From Archilochus colubris (taxonomy: Eukaryota; Chordata; Aves; Apodiformes; Trochilidae), in NCBI GenBank assembly GCA_023079485.1, contig CM041085.1, forward strand, positions 27,203,121 through 27,267,120: 64,000 nt of DNA, in the 5' to 3' direction. The notes beneath the pieces are model-generated. The model had not been told where the DNA came from and made no database searches. It saw only the letters and a list, made by a program, of their open reading frames with translations. Of the stretch, positions 49,071-61,041 are shown piece after piece (within the stretch, counting starts at the first letter, position 1; each line of letters opens with the position of its first letter). The position numbers were made by a program, and so were the translations under genes.

Positions 49071-51789
49071 AAACACACAAAACAGCTTCTCTCAGAGGTC
49101 CCACGTGGCAGCTGAGTCTGACATCTGTGAAAGCAAGCATGGAGCTGCACAGAACATCAAAAGAATGTGTTTGATTATGTTAGCTCACAAACAGGGAAAT
49201 GTCAAAACCAGGAACTATACCAATGCATCCAAGTCAAGCGCATGCAAGCAAAGAATTTTTTTTCAGGAATGGTACAGCCCTTGTCCATCAGCAAGTGTGA
49301 TCCAGCTGGTCTGCAGAGTGCCTGAGTACTGTAGCCGAATAAAATCCCCTTCCTTCCTCCTCTTCCTTCTGCTGGAAGAGACCATGGGGATCTGCTCTGC
49401 TGGGCACAGGAGCAGAGGCTGACCTCCTCTGAAGATACACCAGCTCTACTAACCAACTAGCAAGGAAACTCAGCATTTCTTCCTTGCCTCTCCTGCAGCC
49501 CCTTCATTCCCACCTGTCCCAGGAAGCAGGGATGCCCCTTGTCCTTCTACTTCTTTCTACAAAACCGAGTCAGGATAAGAAAAAATAAAGTTGTGCCATT
49601 TTAGTGACTGGAATCCAGTCCTTGTTTTTGCAAACCTGGTAGAATGAAACTTTCCATAGCTTCATTATTAAAGCTTTTATGAAAAAAAAAAAAAAAAGAA
49701 AAAGAAAAAAACAAAAACAAAACCAAAAACGGCTGCTTCAGGGCTTATTACCTAATCATTCTCTACCATGATATGCTGACTCAATGTTAGCCCATAGTTT
49801 TGTAGGATGGAAATTGGAACTTTTTCACATACCCAAGATTCATGTCTATCTGCTCAAGATTCACCCATATTACAAGTATACAATGGAGTTATTGCATCAT
49901 ATTGCAACCATTTGTTTCTAAATCACTGCAGGAGATTACAGGGCCTTAAATGTAAAGCCAAGGAGCAGGTATATTTTTCTTCCCATGAATCAATGAAACA
50001 TTAGTTTCATCAATGTCCAAAGTAGTCATAACAACCAGAAACTATTGCTTCTTCTTCATGTATAATCATATTTCAAAATAGGATTTGCAGATGGAAAGCC
50101 ACAAAAGACCTCCAAAAAGAATGAGGAGAGAAACACACATGTACTTTTATCTACCTGCTAAGACCATTGCTGCAAATGTCGAGATTCCTCCAAATAAAAC
50201 AAGTTGGAAACCAACAGAAGCTTCTCTGTACTGCACACTTCTACTTCTCAGAAGATATAACTGCTTTATGAAGCTATGCATAAAAGCTACATCATTTTGT
50301 GTAGTCAGCTGTAAATGTTATAAATGGATCCCCACCACTGTGCTAGTTTTGGACTTTCCTAGATTTGTTACCCTGGAGTCTGGAAGATGACTTTCTCCCT
50401 TTGGGGCCTGCTCTCATGAATGGTTTCCATATGCTGGGTTCTTCAAGGGGCAGTGTGAACCCTGGGTATCTCCTTCAGAATCAGAAAGCATCTTCTTCTA
50501 GCTTTAAAATAACTCCTTTCATGAGAACTTTTGCAAGAACACACCAACAAGTGATGCACACCCCTTGGAGTCAAGTTAGCATATGTGTTACCATGGGCTA
50601 GAGCCATGGAGAGATAAATCTTCCACTATTTGTGTCCTGAACTGAGAGTTTTACAGCACAGGGAACATAAACCTGTCCAAATGACCTGATGTGAGAGAGG
50701 AGAGTCAAAACACCCAGCCCATCAGGACGACCAATGCTGCTGATAGAATACATCTTCATGGAAGTACAAATAATAAAATCACTTAAATCTGTCCAAATGG
50801 TGGACTGGAAAACTCAACAGGTCTTTTGTACCCAAGGAAATAACCAGAAATAAATTCCTTCATCAGCACTGAATTCTCATCCATAGGCAAGCTGGTGTTT
50901 CTGAATTTCCTAGTGTCCTCATGCCTAGATAAGGTCATTGTGTCCTCAGCATTGCAAATCTTTCCCTTCTTAGTTATGACCTAGGCCAGGTTGCTCTCAT
51001 GTTGGTTTTACATGGCATAGTGGGAGAAAAACTGCTTTAGTTTTAATTGCTGTGATTTCTAATGAGTGTAAATAGCTTAGATTTTGCAAAGGAAATAGCT
51101 GCCTAATGTAACAGGCCTTTGGCCACCAACTAGTTTTCAAAGAGCATTGGCTTACTCTGACTGTTAGCCAAATCCAGATCCCAACAGAGGGAGGGATGGA
51201 GTTCTGCATTTTACTGTTCATTCCTTGTAGCTTTCTGGGACCACTTTTAAGCCATGAAACTACACCAACAAAGGAAATCAGATTTGGAAGCAAGCACATA
51301 GATCAATGCATTGGCAAGGAGGTAGCAAGAGGTCCAGGAGATTTCTTTCAAAGGACACACGGCAGCTGATGCTCATGCTATCAAAGTTGCAACCAATGCT
51401 GCCATTTGACCTCCTTATCAAGCTTGTGCTCACACAAACACAAGACACTGAGCACAAAATCCTGTAGCTGCAAAAGGAAACAGAAACTATTACCTCCCAG
51501 CTTCCAATCCACAGCCTCAGCTCCTGCTTTTGGCTCTGCTGTTAGCTCAGAATGTTACCCCCAAAACCACATGCTCCCATCATCATTCCCTGCTTTCCTG
51601 CCTGCACAGAAGAAGGAGTTTTCCACCCCAGTGTGAGCTGTTTGGAGGTGAAGGGCTCAAAAACCTTGCTGAGCATCCATGGCTGCTGTTGGGTGCCTCT
51701 CACACTACGCAGAAAGGAGGGAGCTGAAGCCGGGACTGCAGGGCAGGCTTCTGATAAATACAATAAAAGCCACCCCAGCAATCAGTAAA
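49071..51789. other. Non-coding unique-looking DNA, no gene seen
   Basis: No exon or transposon was recognised. An A-rich tract with a 15-bp-plus A run lies at 49681-49729. Confidence 0.5.
49681..49729. repeat. A-rich tract
   Basis: A long A run passes into AAAAAG and AAAAC units. No retroposed gene body was recognised upstream on the plus strand. Confidence 0.85.
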
Positions 51790-52480
51790 CAGTGGTATAA
51801 TTAGCAAATGTTTTTCTATTTACTTCCTTTAATATGCAATGAGGGGAAATGAAACAAAATGTCAAGGACTTCATCAAACAGATGGTTCTGCACTTACTAT
51901 TTTTCTCAGTGGTATTGTTTGCGTCAACTAAAGAAGAAACTCCTTTACGAAGCGTGACTCATGGATTCCTGGGAAGCTGCATTCTCAGCAGGGGGAGGAC
52001 AGCAGGGGAGGAGAGGAAAGGGGAGGGAAGAGGACTCAGCTCATGAGCTTTTATTAGGAGTATTATTATGTCTCATTAATTAATCTGACCGCCGCTTTAG
52101 TGACGTCTCGGTCTCATTTCACAGGAAAAAATTACTCTGGATTGCCAAGTTAAATAGACAATTACAGGAAGACCAAATTATGCCTACATTGCATTCCCTC
52201 AGGGCACCAGGCCAAGTTCATGTCAAATCCATAATAACTAGACTACCCTCACTAAAAACAGCTCCTGTGAACATACGTCACGAGCCATTTGTAATCTACA
52301 CAGAGGATGTATTGATCGTCCTTGGGCTTCCTTTCTCATAAACTCATAATAGCAAAGACAGGATTTTTAAAGTATCTAACTCTCTGCAGCACATATGCAG
52401 AGCATAAGCTGTGCTAACTCCAATAAAGCCTAATTAAAGCATAACCATTAGCTGTTTAATTTCCTTTTCCTATCCCATGG
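51790..52480. promoter_or_regulatory. Candidate conserved non-coding element with CRE-like sites
   Basis: Repeat-free sequence rich in homeodomain-type cores (CATTAATTAATCTG at about 52073-52086, CTAATTAAAG at about 52430, ATTAGCTGTTTAAT at about 52447). It has a cluster of retained CpGs at 52090-52110. Two cAMP-response-element-like sites are present: TGACGTCT at 52101-52108 (one mismatch to TGACGTCA) and TACGTCA at 52274-52280. These features are common in vertebrate developmental enhancers. The functional role is inferred, and no target gene is visible. Confidence 0.32.
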
Positions 52481-54739
52481 GGCAGCTGCCTAGAGAGCAG
52501 GAGGAGAAGCTTAGTACATTTCAGAGGAGGAATGAAAAAAACCAACAAAGAGCTTGTGTTTTCCTTGAAGAAGGCACAAAGGTAAAATCCAAGAAAAGTG
52601 TCTCTTTACCCAGTGAACAAAACCAACTTTCCAGATTTGCTTAGACTACAGAAGAGCTGGGAGATCCCTAGGAAAAGAAAGGTTATGAATGAATGTGTCC
52701 AAGAGAATGCAATGCCCTTTAAAACCCGTTGACACCAGAACTAATGCCTCCAAATCCTGCTATCATAATTCCATCTCCCACCAGCAAATCCCATCTCTAT
52801 TCTTTCTCTCTTCCCAGCACGTGCAGGTCTGTCCTTCTCTTCTCACTCCCATCCAAGGGATCCCAGCTAGATGGGCCACATTGTTCCCAGTCTCGGTGTG
52901 TTCCCTTATTAGTCTTCTCAATTGTGGTGCTTTGGACCTCCCACCTATGCTCAGGTTTCCTTATTCAAGGCAATAATTGTCAGTAGCTCAAGAGAAACTG
53001 GTGGTGACTGAACCAGAACACCAAGAGCCTGGCACAACCAGAATGGCACAAACCCTCCTTCCTCTCAGACCCAATTCTTCTCAGCTCTTCTCTAAGGCCA
53101 GTCATAATTTGCTTATTTGTTATTCCTTAGCTTAGTCTCCATGTATGAAGAAATTTTTTGGATGATACTGCACCATCCTCATCACTGAAACCTTATCTGC
53201 CCTGTGCACACACCTGGCCTGCAGCTCTTGCACAAGGCATGCGAGATGGGTGACTTTTCCTCCTCTGGCATGCTGCTTCTTGTCAGAGGAAGCACAGCCT
53301 CTCATTCCCTTTCTCTCAAAAATGGAGGTGAGCAGAGCTCCATGCAGCTTGCTCACCACCCAGACCCAGCAGTTCACTGCCACCGCTGGCTTGCCCAACA
53401 CTGATGGCCACAGATAAAGCCATATTCAATGCAAACTCCAGCAGATTCCAACTCACATGCACATATAACTTTCCTCCTCCCTCAGCTATGGATATGTACT
53501 GCTAAACACACCATGGACTATTCTACTCTGCTCCACACACCAATATACACATTACATTTCTTGGTCTATGCTCCTATCTCCTCCTTCCCCCACAAGAGAG
53601 GGTTTTTTCCTTTTGTAAAACAGTGAGAACAACTTAACTGCAGGAACAGCATCCAGATCGAGTACCCAAAGAGCAGCCATGAATGTGTCTGTCAGCTTGG
53701 TGTAAATTTTAGCATGGTGTTGTATATCCATTCAGTTGTTCTTAACAAACACGGATGGCATCTTCACACCCATCAGGACCAACACAACAGAAAAGCACAA
53801 CTAGCCTGCTGGAAATGCCTTTGTACTGTGGGCATCGTGGAAGAGGCTTTGCTTTCTCTTTCTTGCCTTAATGCTGCACAAATCAGCCACGAGTGTTATT
53901 AAATCTCTGTTCCTTTCCCAGGCTGTAACGCCCTGTCCCTTTCTCTCCCTGGTGTCCTGGTTTATGACTTTTCATGATCCAAGCCAACCTATTCAAGTGA
54001 CAAAGCAGATCACTTTGCAGTGTGGCCTTTGGCCAAAACTGTGACCTTTTTAACAACGAGGTGAAATGGCAGGATTATCATGGTGTTTTTGTTTTGGAGC
54101 AAGCAAAATCGTTTTTCCTTCTTTAACAACTAAGCAGCTTTGTATCTTTTAAGCAATTGCTTGGCCTGAAAGAACAGTAGCAATTTTGCAAAATTGTCCA
54201 AAGGTGGTGACAAGATATTCCCTGTTTTTCTCTGGAATTCATGAAATGTTCTATCAGTTCCCCACAACTCCTGCTAATTTTTCCATTTGAAAACTACTGC
54301 TTGCTCTTCAAATAGCACTGTTGAGCAGTACAAAAATGTCTGCAGCACCCTATGCCTTATTTGGAGAGGCATGAAGCATTCTTTCTTCTAACTCTAAATT
54401 GAAAAATCTATTAAAAAGGAAAAATCTCAACTAAAAATGAAAATTCCAAGCAGTTTTTGTGAGATAAAAGCTTTCCTGTTCTGAAATAGCAATAGGAAAA
54501 GGTGGAAGCATCAGTTTCTTGTTTGATTCTCAATTCCAGCCCTAACTTAAGGCATCCTGAGCTATTTTGCACTCTCCTTTATTTTGCTGGCTTTTGCCAG
54601 TTGAATCTTAATGTTTCTTGCACAGAGTCCACCCATTCTGCAGTCATCTCTCTGCAAAATACCTGAGCTATCATCAGCACAAAGGAGATTTTCCAATGAG
54701 GGAAAAGGAATTCAGAGCTAAGAAAGGAAACTGCACACA
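52481..54739. other. Non-coding unique-looking DNA, no gene seen
   Basis: No exon, RNA gene or transposable element was recognised. Frames across 52689-53626 are short, unremarkable and match no family I know. Confidence 0.55.
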
Positions 54740-54960
54740 GCCGAGAGCCCTGCCTCTTGATTTCTTATGCAAATATTAATTTATAATAATGCCTTGAGAA
54801 ATGCTATTTCACCCGTTACAAATATCAACAGGAAAACAAATGGTCACATTATATACATAAGTTCACAAAGGCTAACTTGCAAGATGAAAAGTCAGAGTTT
54901 TCATTTTTCTACCAAAAATAAAGCTGTCAATTTAGCAGCAGCTTAGGCTATCCACAGAAA
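54740..54960. promoter_or_regulatory. Candidate regulatory stretch with a POU octamer
   Basis: A perfect POU octamer ATGCAAAT (54767-54774) is followed immediately by ATTAATTTATAATAAT, giving adjacent octamer and homeodomain-type cores. The rest of the segment is AT-rich and repeat-free. Such motifs also occur by chance in AT-rich DNA, so confidence is low. Confidence 0.22.
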
Positions 54961-56139
54961 GGTATGATACAGTAGCTTTACAGAAACTGAAAATCCCCCA
55001 GCAAAAATAGTAGCAAAAATTTCTTAATACTTAGGGACTTCTCTTGGCCTTCTACTCTGGAGAGATTTAAAAGCAAGGAAGAAAGGTTTGGGCTTGGGAA
55101 AGTGTGTGTTACCCTTTTCTTAAGGCCCCTGAATTGTTCATTAATGGAGGTACAAAGAAGTGCAAGAAGCCCTAACTCTTCAGGCACTTAAAGCCCACCC
55201 AGAGCATTGTCACATGTAGGAGCAGAGCTTTGTCTGCAGGTGCAGACATCTGTCTCATCTTCCACTCTGCTCAAATCACCTTCAGTTCCTTCATTATTTT
55301 CTATCTACTAGCTGGTGGAGAAGGTGTTTATAAGGATGGCAGCTGCCAAGCTTCACTAGTCAATGGTATAATCTTCTGGTGCATGTTTTCTCCAAAGAGC
55401 CTTCCCTCTTTTTATGATCCCCCTGCCAATCAGAGGTGCTACAGAGAAGGTGTTTACAGGCAGAGGTGCTGCAGCACTTTGCCTCCCCTGGCAGAGTTAC
55501 CAGTTGTAAAAGTCATCATGTAACATCTCACTTCTCCAAAGCAGGAGATGTCACGCAGCACGATTGGAGATGCTGTCTGGTGCTACTCCTCCAGCAGGCC
55601 AGGAAGAACATCTGCCACCAATATTTCTGCTTCAGCTTCACCTGCACCTGGTTGTTCTTTCTGCAAGTTTCTGTGTTATTTTTCTTCCATATACTCAGAC
55701 ACCCTGCAGTGGGTGTGTTATCTTACATGGATTGCTATGGTTAAAACATTTGTTCAACAGACCCAAGAAAAAGTGAAGAAATTAGCACCAAATAACAACT
55801 CCTTTTTTTTTTTCCCAGAAGACACAGCTGCTTTTGTGGCTCACAACATATTCTACCTGGTGTATATCTTGATGTTTTTTCTTTTACAAGGGTATAGAAG
55901 AAAATACTCAACTTCTGGCCCTTCAAAAAGAGCCAGGGTAGCATAGGGTGGTAGGACAAAATGAATACACATTCTTTTCCAGTTGCTGTCAAACACATCT
56001 TAGTACTGGGGTCGGGAAGGAATCATGCTGCAAATAATCTGAAAACAGGGAATAGGTAAGAAGGCACCAGAGACCAAGGATGGGATATCAAATTTGGCTC
56101 ATGATGCCTACTGCATAGGACTTCTCTTTTTCTTTAATC
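54961..56139. other. Non-coding unique-looking DNA, no gene seen
   Basis: No recognisable exon or repeat. Overlapping frames at 55436-55998 on both strands are unrelated in sequence to any family I know. Confidence 0.5.
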
Positions 56140-56770
56140 TCTTTCTATTTTGGTGTAAAATAAGATTTGAATGAACACTGCTCCCCATGGAAAGGAGGAG
56201 TTACTAAGATGTTAAAGGAATAAAATGTATTGTGTTTACCCAGTCCTTGCTTGTTTAACCCACAGGAGAATGTTCCACACAGTCCAATTAATGCTTTATC
56301 ATTCATGTCCCTTATCATGCACTGAGGGCACATATTGTGCATGAGTCACAATTAGCTTGTTTATATAATACTAAAAGGAAAACAAACAGCCCCATATCTC
56401 CCTGTCACACTAACAATAAGTTGACACATACTTAATCAAAATAGAGGATGCTGAATTAATTCAAAGAGATTGACTTTCAAGAGGGACAATTGGAAAGTTC
56501 TCCCAGAGCAGTTAGTCACACCGGCTGAGTTCAGCCAAATGCAAGATGAAATTTGTCACATTTGTTACAGAATTAATCATTTCTCAGAAGTTATTACAGT
56601 TTGCTTTAACGTATTTCCAGACTGTGCCACGAAGCACATGATGAATGAAAGGCTTACGCATCCAAATATTAAGAGGCTCAGACGCAAGAAAAAACATATC
56701 TGCTGGCAAACATCTTTGCTCACACTTCTGACAAAGCCAAGAGCACCTTCCCGTGCCCTGGCAAAGCCTG
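56140..56770. promoter_or_regulatory. Candidate conserved non-coding stretch containing an open frame
   Basis: Repeat-free, motif-rich sequence (CCAATTAATG, CAATTAGC, GAATTAATTC). A plus-strand frame runs open from 56470 to 56775 (101 codons). It starts at TTG, and its first ATG is about 23 codons in, so it lacks a normal eukaryotic start at its beginning. Its composition is less biased than other frames in the window, with a basic stretch NIKRLRRKKKH near the C-terminal third, but I recognise no domain. It may be a chance frame in a conserved non-coding element, or part of an unrecognised exon. Confidence 0.22.
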
Positions 56771-59139
56771 CATGAGTGGAAAAGTTTAGGAGGAAAAAAG
56801 ACAGCTAATTAACTAGTTGCTGAGAAACAAAATGTCGAACAGTACCATGTGTCAAAAAAAATCTCATTTCCACATCTGGCCCTTTGTTGAAGCATTACAG
56901 AGACTGGGCAAGCAGGAAAACAAAACTTCCACCCCTTTGGGGTGGGACTAGCTGTTCTGTACAGCTTTAGGTATTCCAAAAATCCTACACCATACATTGA
57001 AGCAATTCAGGACATTTGGGTGGATTCTACTGGCAGCACTGTCAGGTATAAAACCAGGATGAACAGATCCAGACATCTTATCAAAGGATGGCCCAGTTCG
57101 GCAAAAGCCTGGAATATTTACCTGTACCAAACAAAGGAGATGTTCCATTTATAAGGCAGAAAGAGAAGGAACATCATGTTCTGCATACCACTAAGTCCCT
57201 TGTGATTTTTTTGCTCTTCAGGAACTATGATGTGCCTTCCTCCTCTAAATGCAACACTTGGGTACCCATAGGATCAAGAGGAAGAACCATTTGAGGCACA
57301 AAGACACACCCAGAGGCAATGCAAGCATCCAGTATGTATACATCTAAGTTATGCATTAAATGTGGCCAAGAGCAAACATCCCCTTGTTTTACCTTCAGTA
57401 TCATTCTCTCTTTTCAGGCTTATTCCTGGTTACTTGCTTGCCCACTGAATAGTAATTTCATTGCTCAGCATCATCAGATCAATGTATTTTCCCAAAGAAA
57501 TATACAGTAAAAGGATGAATACTTTGAGATCTGATGGGAGTACCTATGATTTGTTATATTAATAACAAACAAGTTTTTTCTTAAAGGCAACAGGGGAAAA
57601 AAAAGGAAGGGGTTGTATCTTGGCTAGAGTCACTCACATGTCTCCTAATTTAGGTGAGTAATAAACCTGTTATGAAATGCATTTGGAAAAAGTAACACTG
57701 CACATGCCTGACAGTGTCTTTTGAAGCTTAATGCTAGTTGTCCTCAATTTTGCTTCCTTTCAGACAGTCTGTCTTTTCCCTGCCAACTTGCTCATTGGAG
57801 TTCTGCTTGTGTTTTCAGCACCACAGTTGAAAACTTGCATGGACTGACTCAGAAATTACCATCTTATCTCTATGAGATATTCTTAAGCACAGACTAGCCA
57901 AGTCTTTGGGCAAAGAAAGAGTTCAGTGTCAGATGATTAGTCATGTTAACTTCATACCTCTGAGCAATGAATTACTGATTTTATATCTGCAGAAGTGGGA
58001 CAAAAAATAAAAAAAAGAAAAAAAGAAAAGAATGCAAGTCATGACTTAAATGTCTGTCTTGGAGAAGGCAAAGATACAAATTACTTAGTGAGTGAATCAT
58101 GAAATGTCATGAGTACTGGATGCTGGTGCTTTTACTTGAGAGGCCAGCACATTTTTAAAAAGATTAAATGTGATGATTAAGCAGTCTTTTCCAGTTCTGC
58201 TTGAAAAAAATAATTTTTTTTGTTTGTTTTTATATTGCAGCTACAGAATGTTAATTTATTTGACTTCTTCAGCTTACTGAGGAGGTTTCTAGCATCTTTA
58301 AAGCTGTCTGACCAGCTTCTATAGAATTCATTTATTGCCAAAAGGACATTCTGAATTTTGGAGGATGGTAATTTGTGACCAGAGGAGGACATTTTAAAAT
58401 TTGCTGCACACGAAGCTCATCTCATTTTGTGGCGATCACCTGACAAGACCAAGTAAGTCACTGTGTGTCTGACTACCATTTGGAAAAAGCCAGGATGTCC
58501 TGCTCTGAGTTATGGCCCTACACTGCAGGAATTCCATGTGTTTCCAAAGGTAAACCTTTAATTACTCAAATATCATGTGCAATAGAGTATTAAAAAAAAA
58601 ACAAAACACCAACAAATTTTAAGTAGACAATTAAAAAAAAAACTTTGTCATAAAACTGTTTATGCAAAAGTGTTTCATAAAAACAGAGCAAAAGCAAATT
58701 CAAGGAAGTTTTAGTACCAACTCACTGCATCTGCACCAGAAGTGTTTTTACAACCAGACTTCTGTGGTCATCACATGAGGATTACAACTCAACATTCACA
58801 TACTTAACAGAGAACCAAGAGCAGCAGCCACCATGCCACAGCAGCCCAAGCTGTTTGATTTGCAGCTTCCCTTGCACACTCTGCTTCCACTGCCCAGCTC
58901 CTTGAGTGCTTTCAGTGCCACTTGGGCTGACAGCACCAGGATCTTCTCCTCACAGGTTTGATCCTCATGTGCAGTCTCCCTTACAATGGGGTGTAAGCCT
59001 AGTGCTGTGCAGCTGAAGAGCTCTCTCACACACCTGCCTGACAGTGCCTCAGGTCTGTTTCATGACATCTATGCTTGAGATGATCACGAATCACTGGGTC
59101 TCTGCAGAAGACAGTAATTTCTCCCTTCAGAAACTTCTC
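56771..59139. other. Non-coding unique-looking DNA, no gene seen
   Basis: No exon, RNA gene or transposon was recognised. A-rich simple sequence lies at about 58004-58031 and an A run near 58591-58600. Confidence 0.55.
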
Positions 59140-59194
59140 TGTCATCTCTATCCAAACCATTAATCCAAACCATGTCATCTCTATCCAAACCATT
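59140..59194. repeat. 22-bp direct duplication at 33-bp spacing
   Basis: Bases 59140-59161 recur at 59173-59194 (unit contains CTATCCAAACCATT), with an 11-bp spacer that repeats part of the unit. The right-hand copy continues into a CR1-like 3' tail. Confidence 0.8.
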
Positions 59195-59207
59195 CTATGA
59201 TTTTATT
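59173..59207 (+). mobile_element. Possible CR1 3'-terminal fragment
   Basis: CTATCCAAACCATTCTATGATTTTA resembles the extreme 3' end of CR1 (CCAACCCAAACCATTCTATGATTCTATG). Only about 35 bp match, so this is either a tiny degraded CR1 tail or a coincidence. Confidence 0.4.
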
Positions 59208-60874
59208 ATATTCCTGGGTCTGTGCTACCTTGAGGGATATTTCATCACTGTGAGCCATCTGCTGAGGGAAAAAAAGAGCATCTCTAAGCCAATGGACGTG
59301 GTACAGAGCCCCTCTCACCAGTACACAAATCCAGGCATGGTGCCATGAAATGCCCTGATACAATCATTGCAGCCCAGAAAGGATGCCCAAGACACATGAA
59401 GTCATCAGGAACAAGCAGCACATGGCTTGAGCAAACTCATTTAAACTTCCCCTTGTGTGCTTGCGTAGCCCAGACTGCTGTGGGATGCTCTTTGGCAACC
59501 CCAATCCTGAGGGTATCTCTCTGGGCTTTGTTACCAAGCCAGTGCAAAGGAGAACAAGCAGTATGCATGGCCCCATTACAGTGCCAAAATTTCTTAGCAC
59601 AGAGGTGGATGTCATCAATTACATAGCAGCTAGGGAAGCTCATCCTCTCATCACAAATATTTATATGAGGAGCCTCTGTCAAAAGTCTCCATTTTTGACA
59701 TTACTCTGTATTTACATCCTTAAATAAAACTCCTCAATAACTCCTCAAAATGAGCCATAGCAAACACACTGTCAAACTCACTGTTAATGTCACTTGTAAT
59801 CCTTCTTCTCTGAAACAAATCCTCAACATCCATTAAAACTACTTAAAACTACCAAACCATACTTAGACCAGCCTTTAAAGCCTGCCCTCAAACTCCCTGT
59901 CCCCCTAGCTAATTATTCTTCCAGTGATCCTCCCTCCTTCTGACCAGTAGAAATCTCTTGTAAGACATGCTTGAAAGCCTGGCATTAAATTACAACAGTT
60001 TCATACCAGTCCCATTACTCTCTTGTACATCCCAACACCACCACCTGGGCTGCACTTCAGACAGCTGCTCTTTCCTTCTTCCACAGTCTTATTAGAATCC
60101 TTTGGAAGACTACATGGAGAAGAAAGAAGGGGGAAGTAGAATGGGAGAAGAATATTGCATCAGGGTCACGTAGCAGGATACGAATTCATCTCCACAATGA
60201 AAAAAAACACAGAAGAGAGAGAGAGAGTGTGCACCCAGGGAGATGACATGAGAAAAAACCAAACCTTCATATCAGGGGCAAAAAGTCTTTCAGAAACTGG
60301 TAAAATAGAGGTGTTCCCTGAGTGAGGCTCTGCTGACCAGTTTGTGAACACTCATATACATCAGGTATCAGTTGATGGCATGCCCTGCACAGAAGATACA
60401 TCTGTAACTGTAAGTCTGAAAAATAAGGGCCCAGTAGCATGTATAACAAGTCATAGCAAAAGTCTTGGAAGAAACCAGAGGACAAGAAGGTCACCAGAAC
60501 CAGTGCAATGAGAGACTGCTGGCTTCTGACTCAGGAAAGCAGTTCCTGTGGCCCTTCACACAGGGCAGATTGGTTTCTGCAGCTGGCCACCAGACAGTGA
60601 GATGTAACACATGAAAAAGAGGAAGGAAGAGTTTTGTTTTGTTGTGTTTGCTATACAGGACAAAAGCAAGCTTGGCTGCAGAGTTATGAAAGTTAGAACC
60701 ACATCTACATGGCAAGAATTCATGCATTACCTATCTGTGCCGGCTTCCACTAAACAACTACTCCTGGTCAGTGGTCCACACATTTGGACTCTCCTGTTCT
60801 CATACAGGCCACTCAAGAAAACACATGGAGTAAAACATGGGGAAAAAATAAAAGAAAATTTGAACAGGTAAACA
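59208..60874. other. Non-coding unique-looking DNA, no gene seen
   Basis: No recognisable exon or transposon. A short (GA)7 run lies at 60214-60227. Confidence 0.55.
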
Positions 60875-61041
60875 TATTTTTTTTAAAAGGTGGATGGTTT
60901 GGTTTAGTTTTTTTTTCAAGAAAAAAGCAAAAGTTTGAAACCCTAAATTTTTTAAAAATATTTTTTTTTAAAATTATCTTTTAAAAATTTTTTGTTTATA
61001 TATATATATTTTTAATTATTATTATTATTTTTATTTTTTTC
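60875..61041. repeat. A/T-rich low-complexity tract
   Basis: Extended T and A runs, TATATATATA-type sequence and TTA/ATT triplets, with only a brief G-containing interruption around 60887-60903. Confidence 0.8.
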
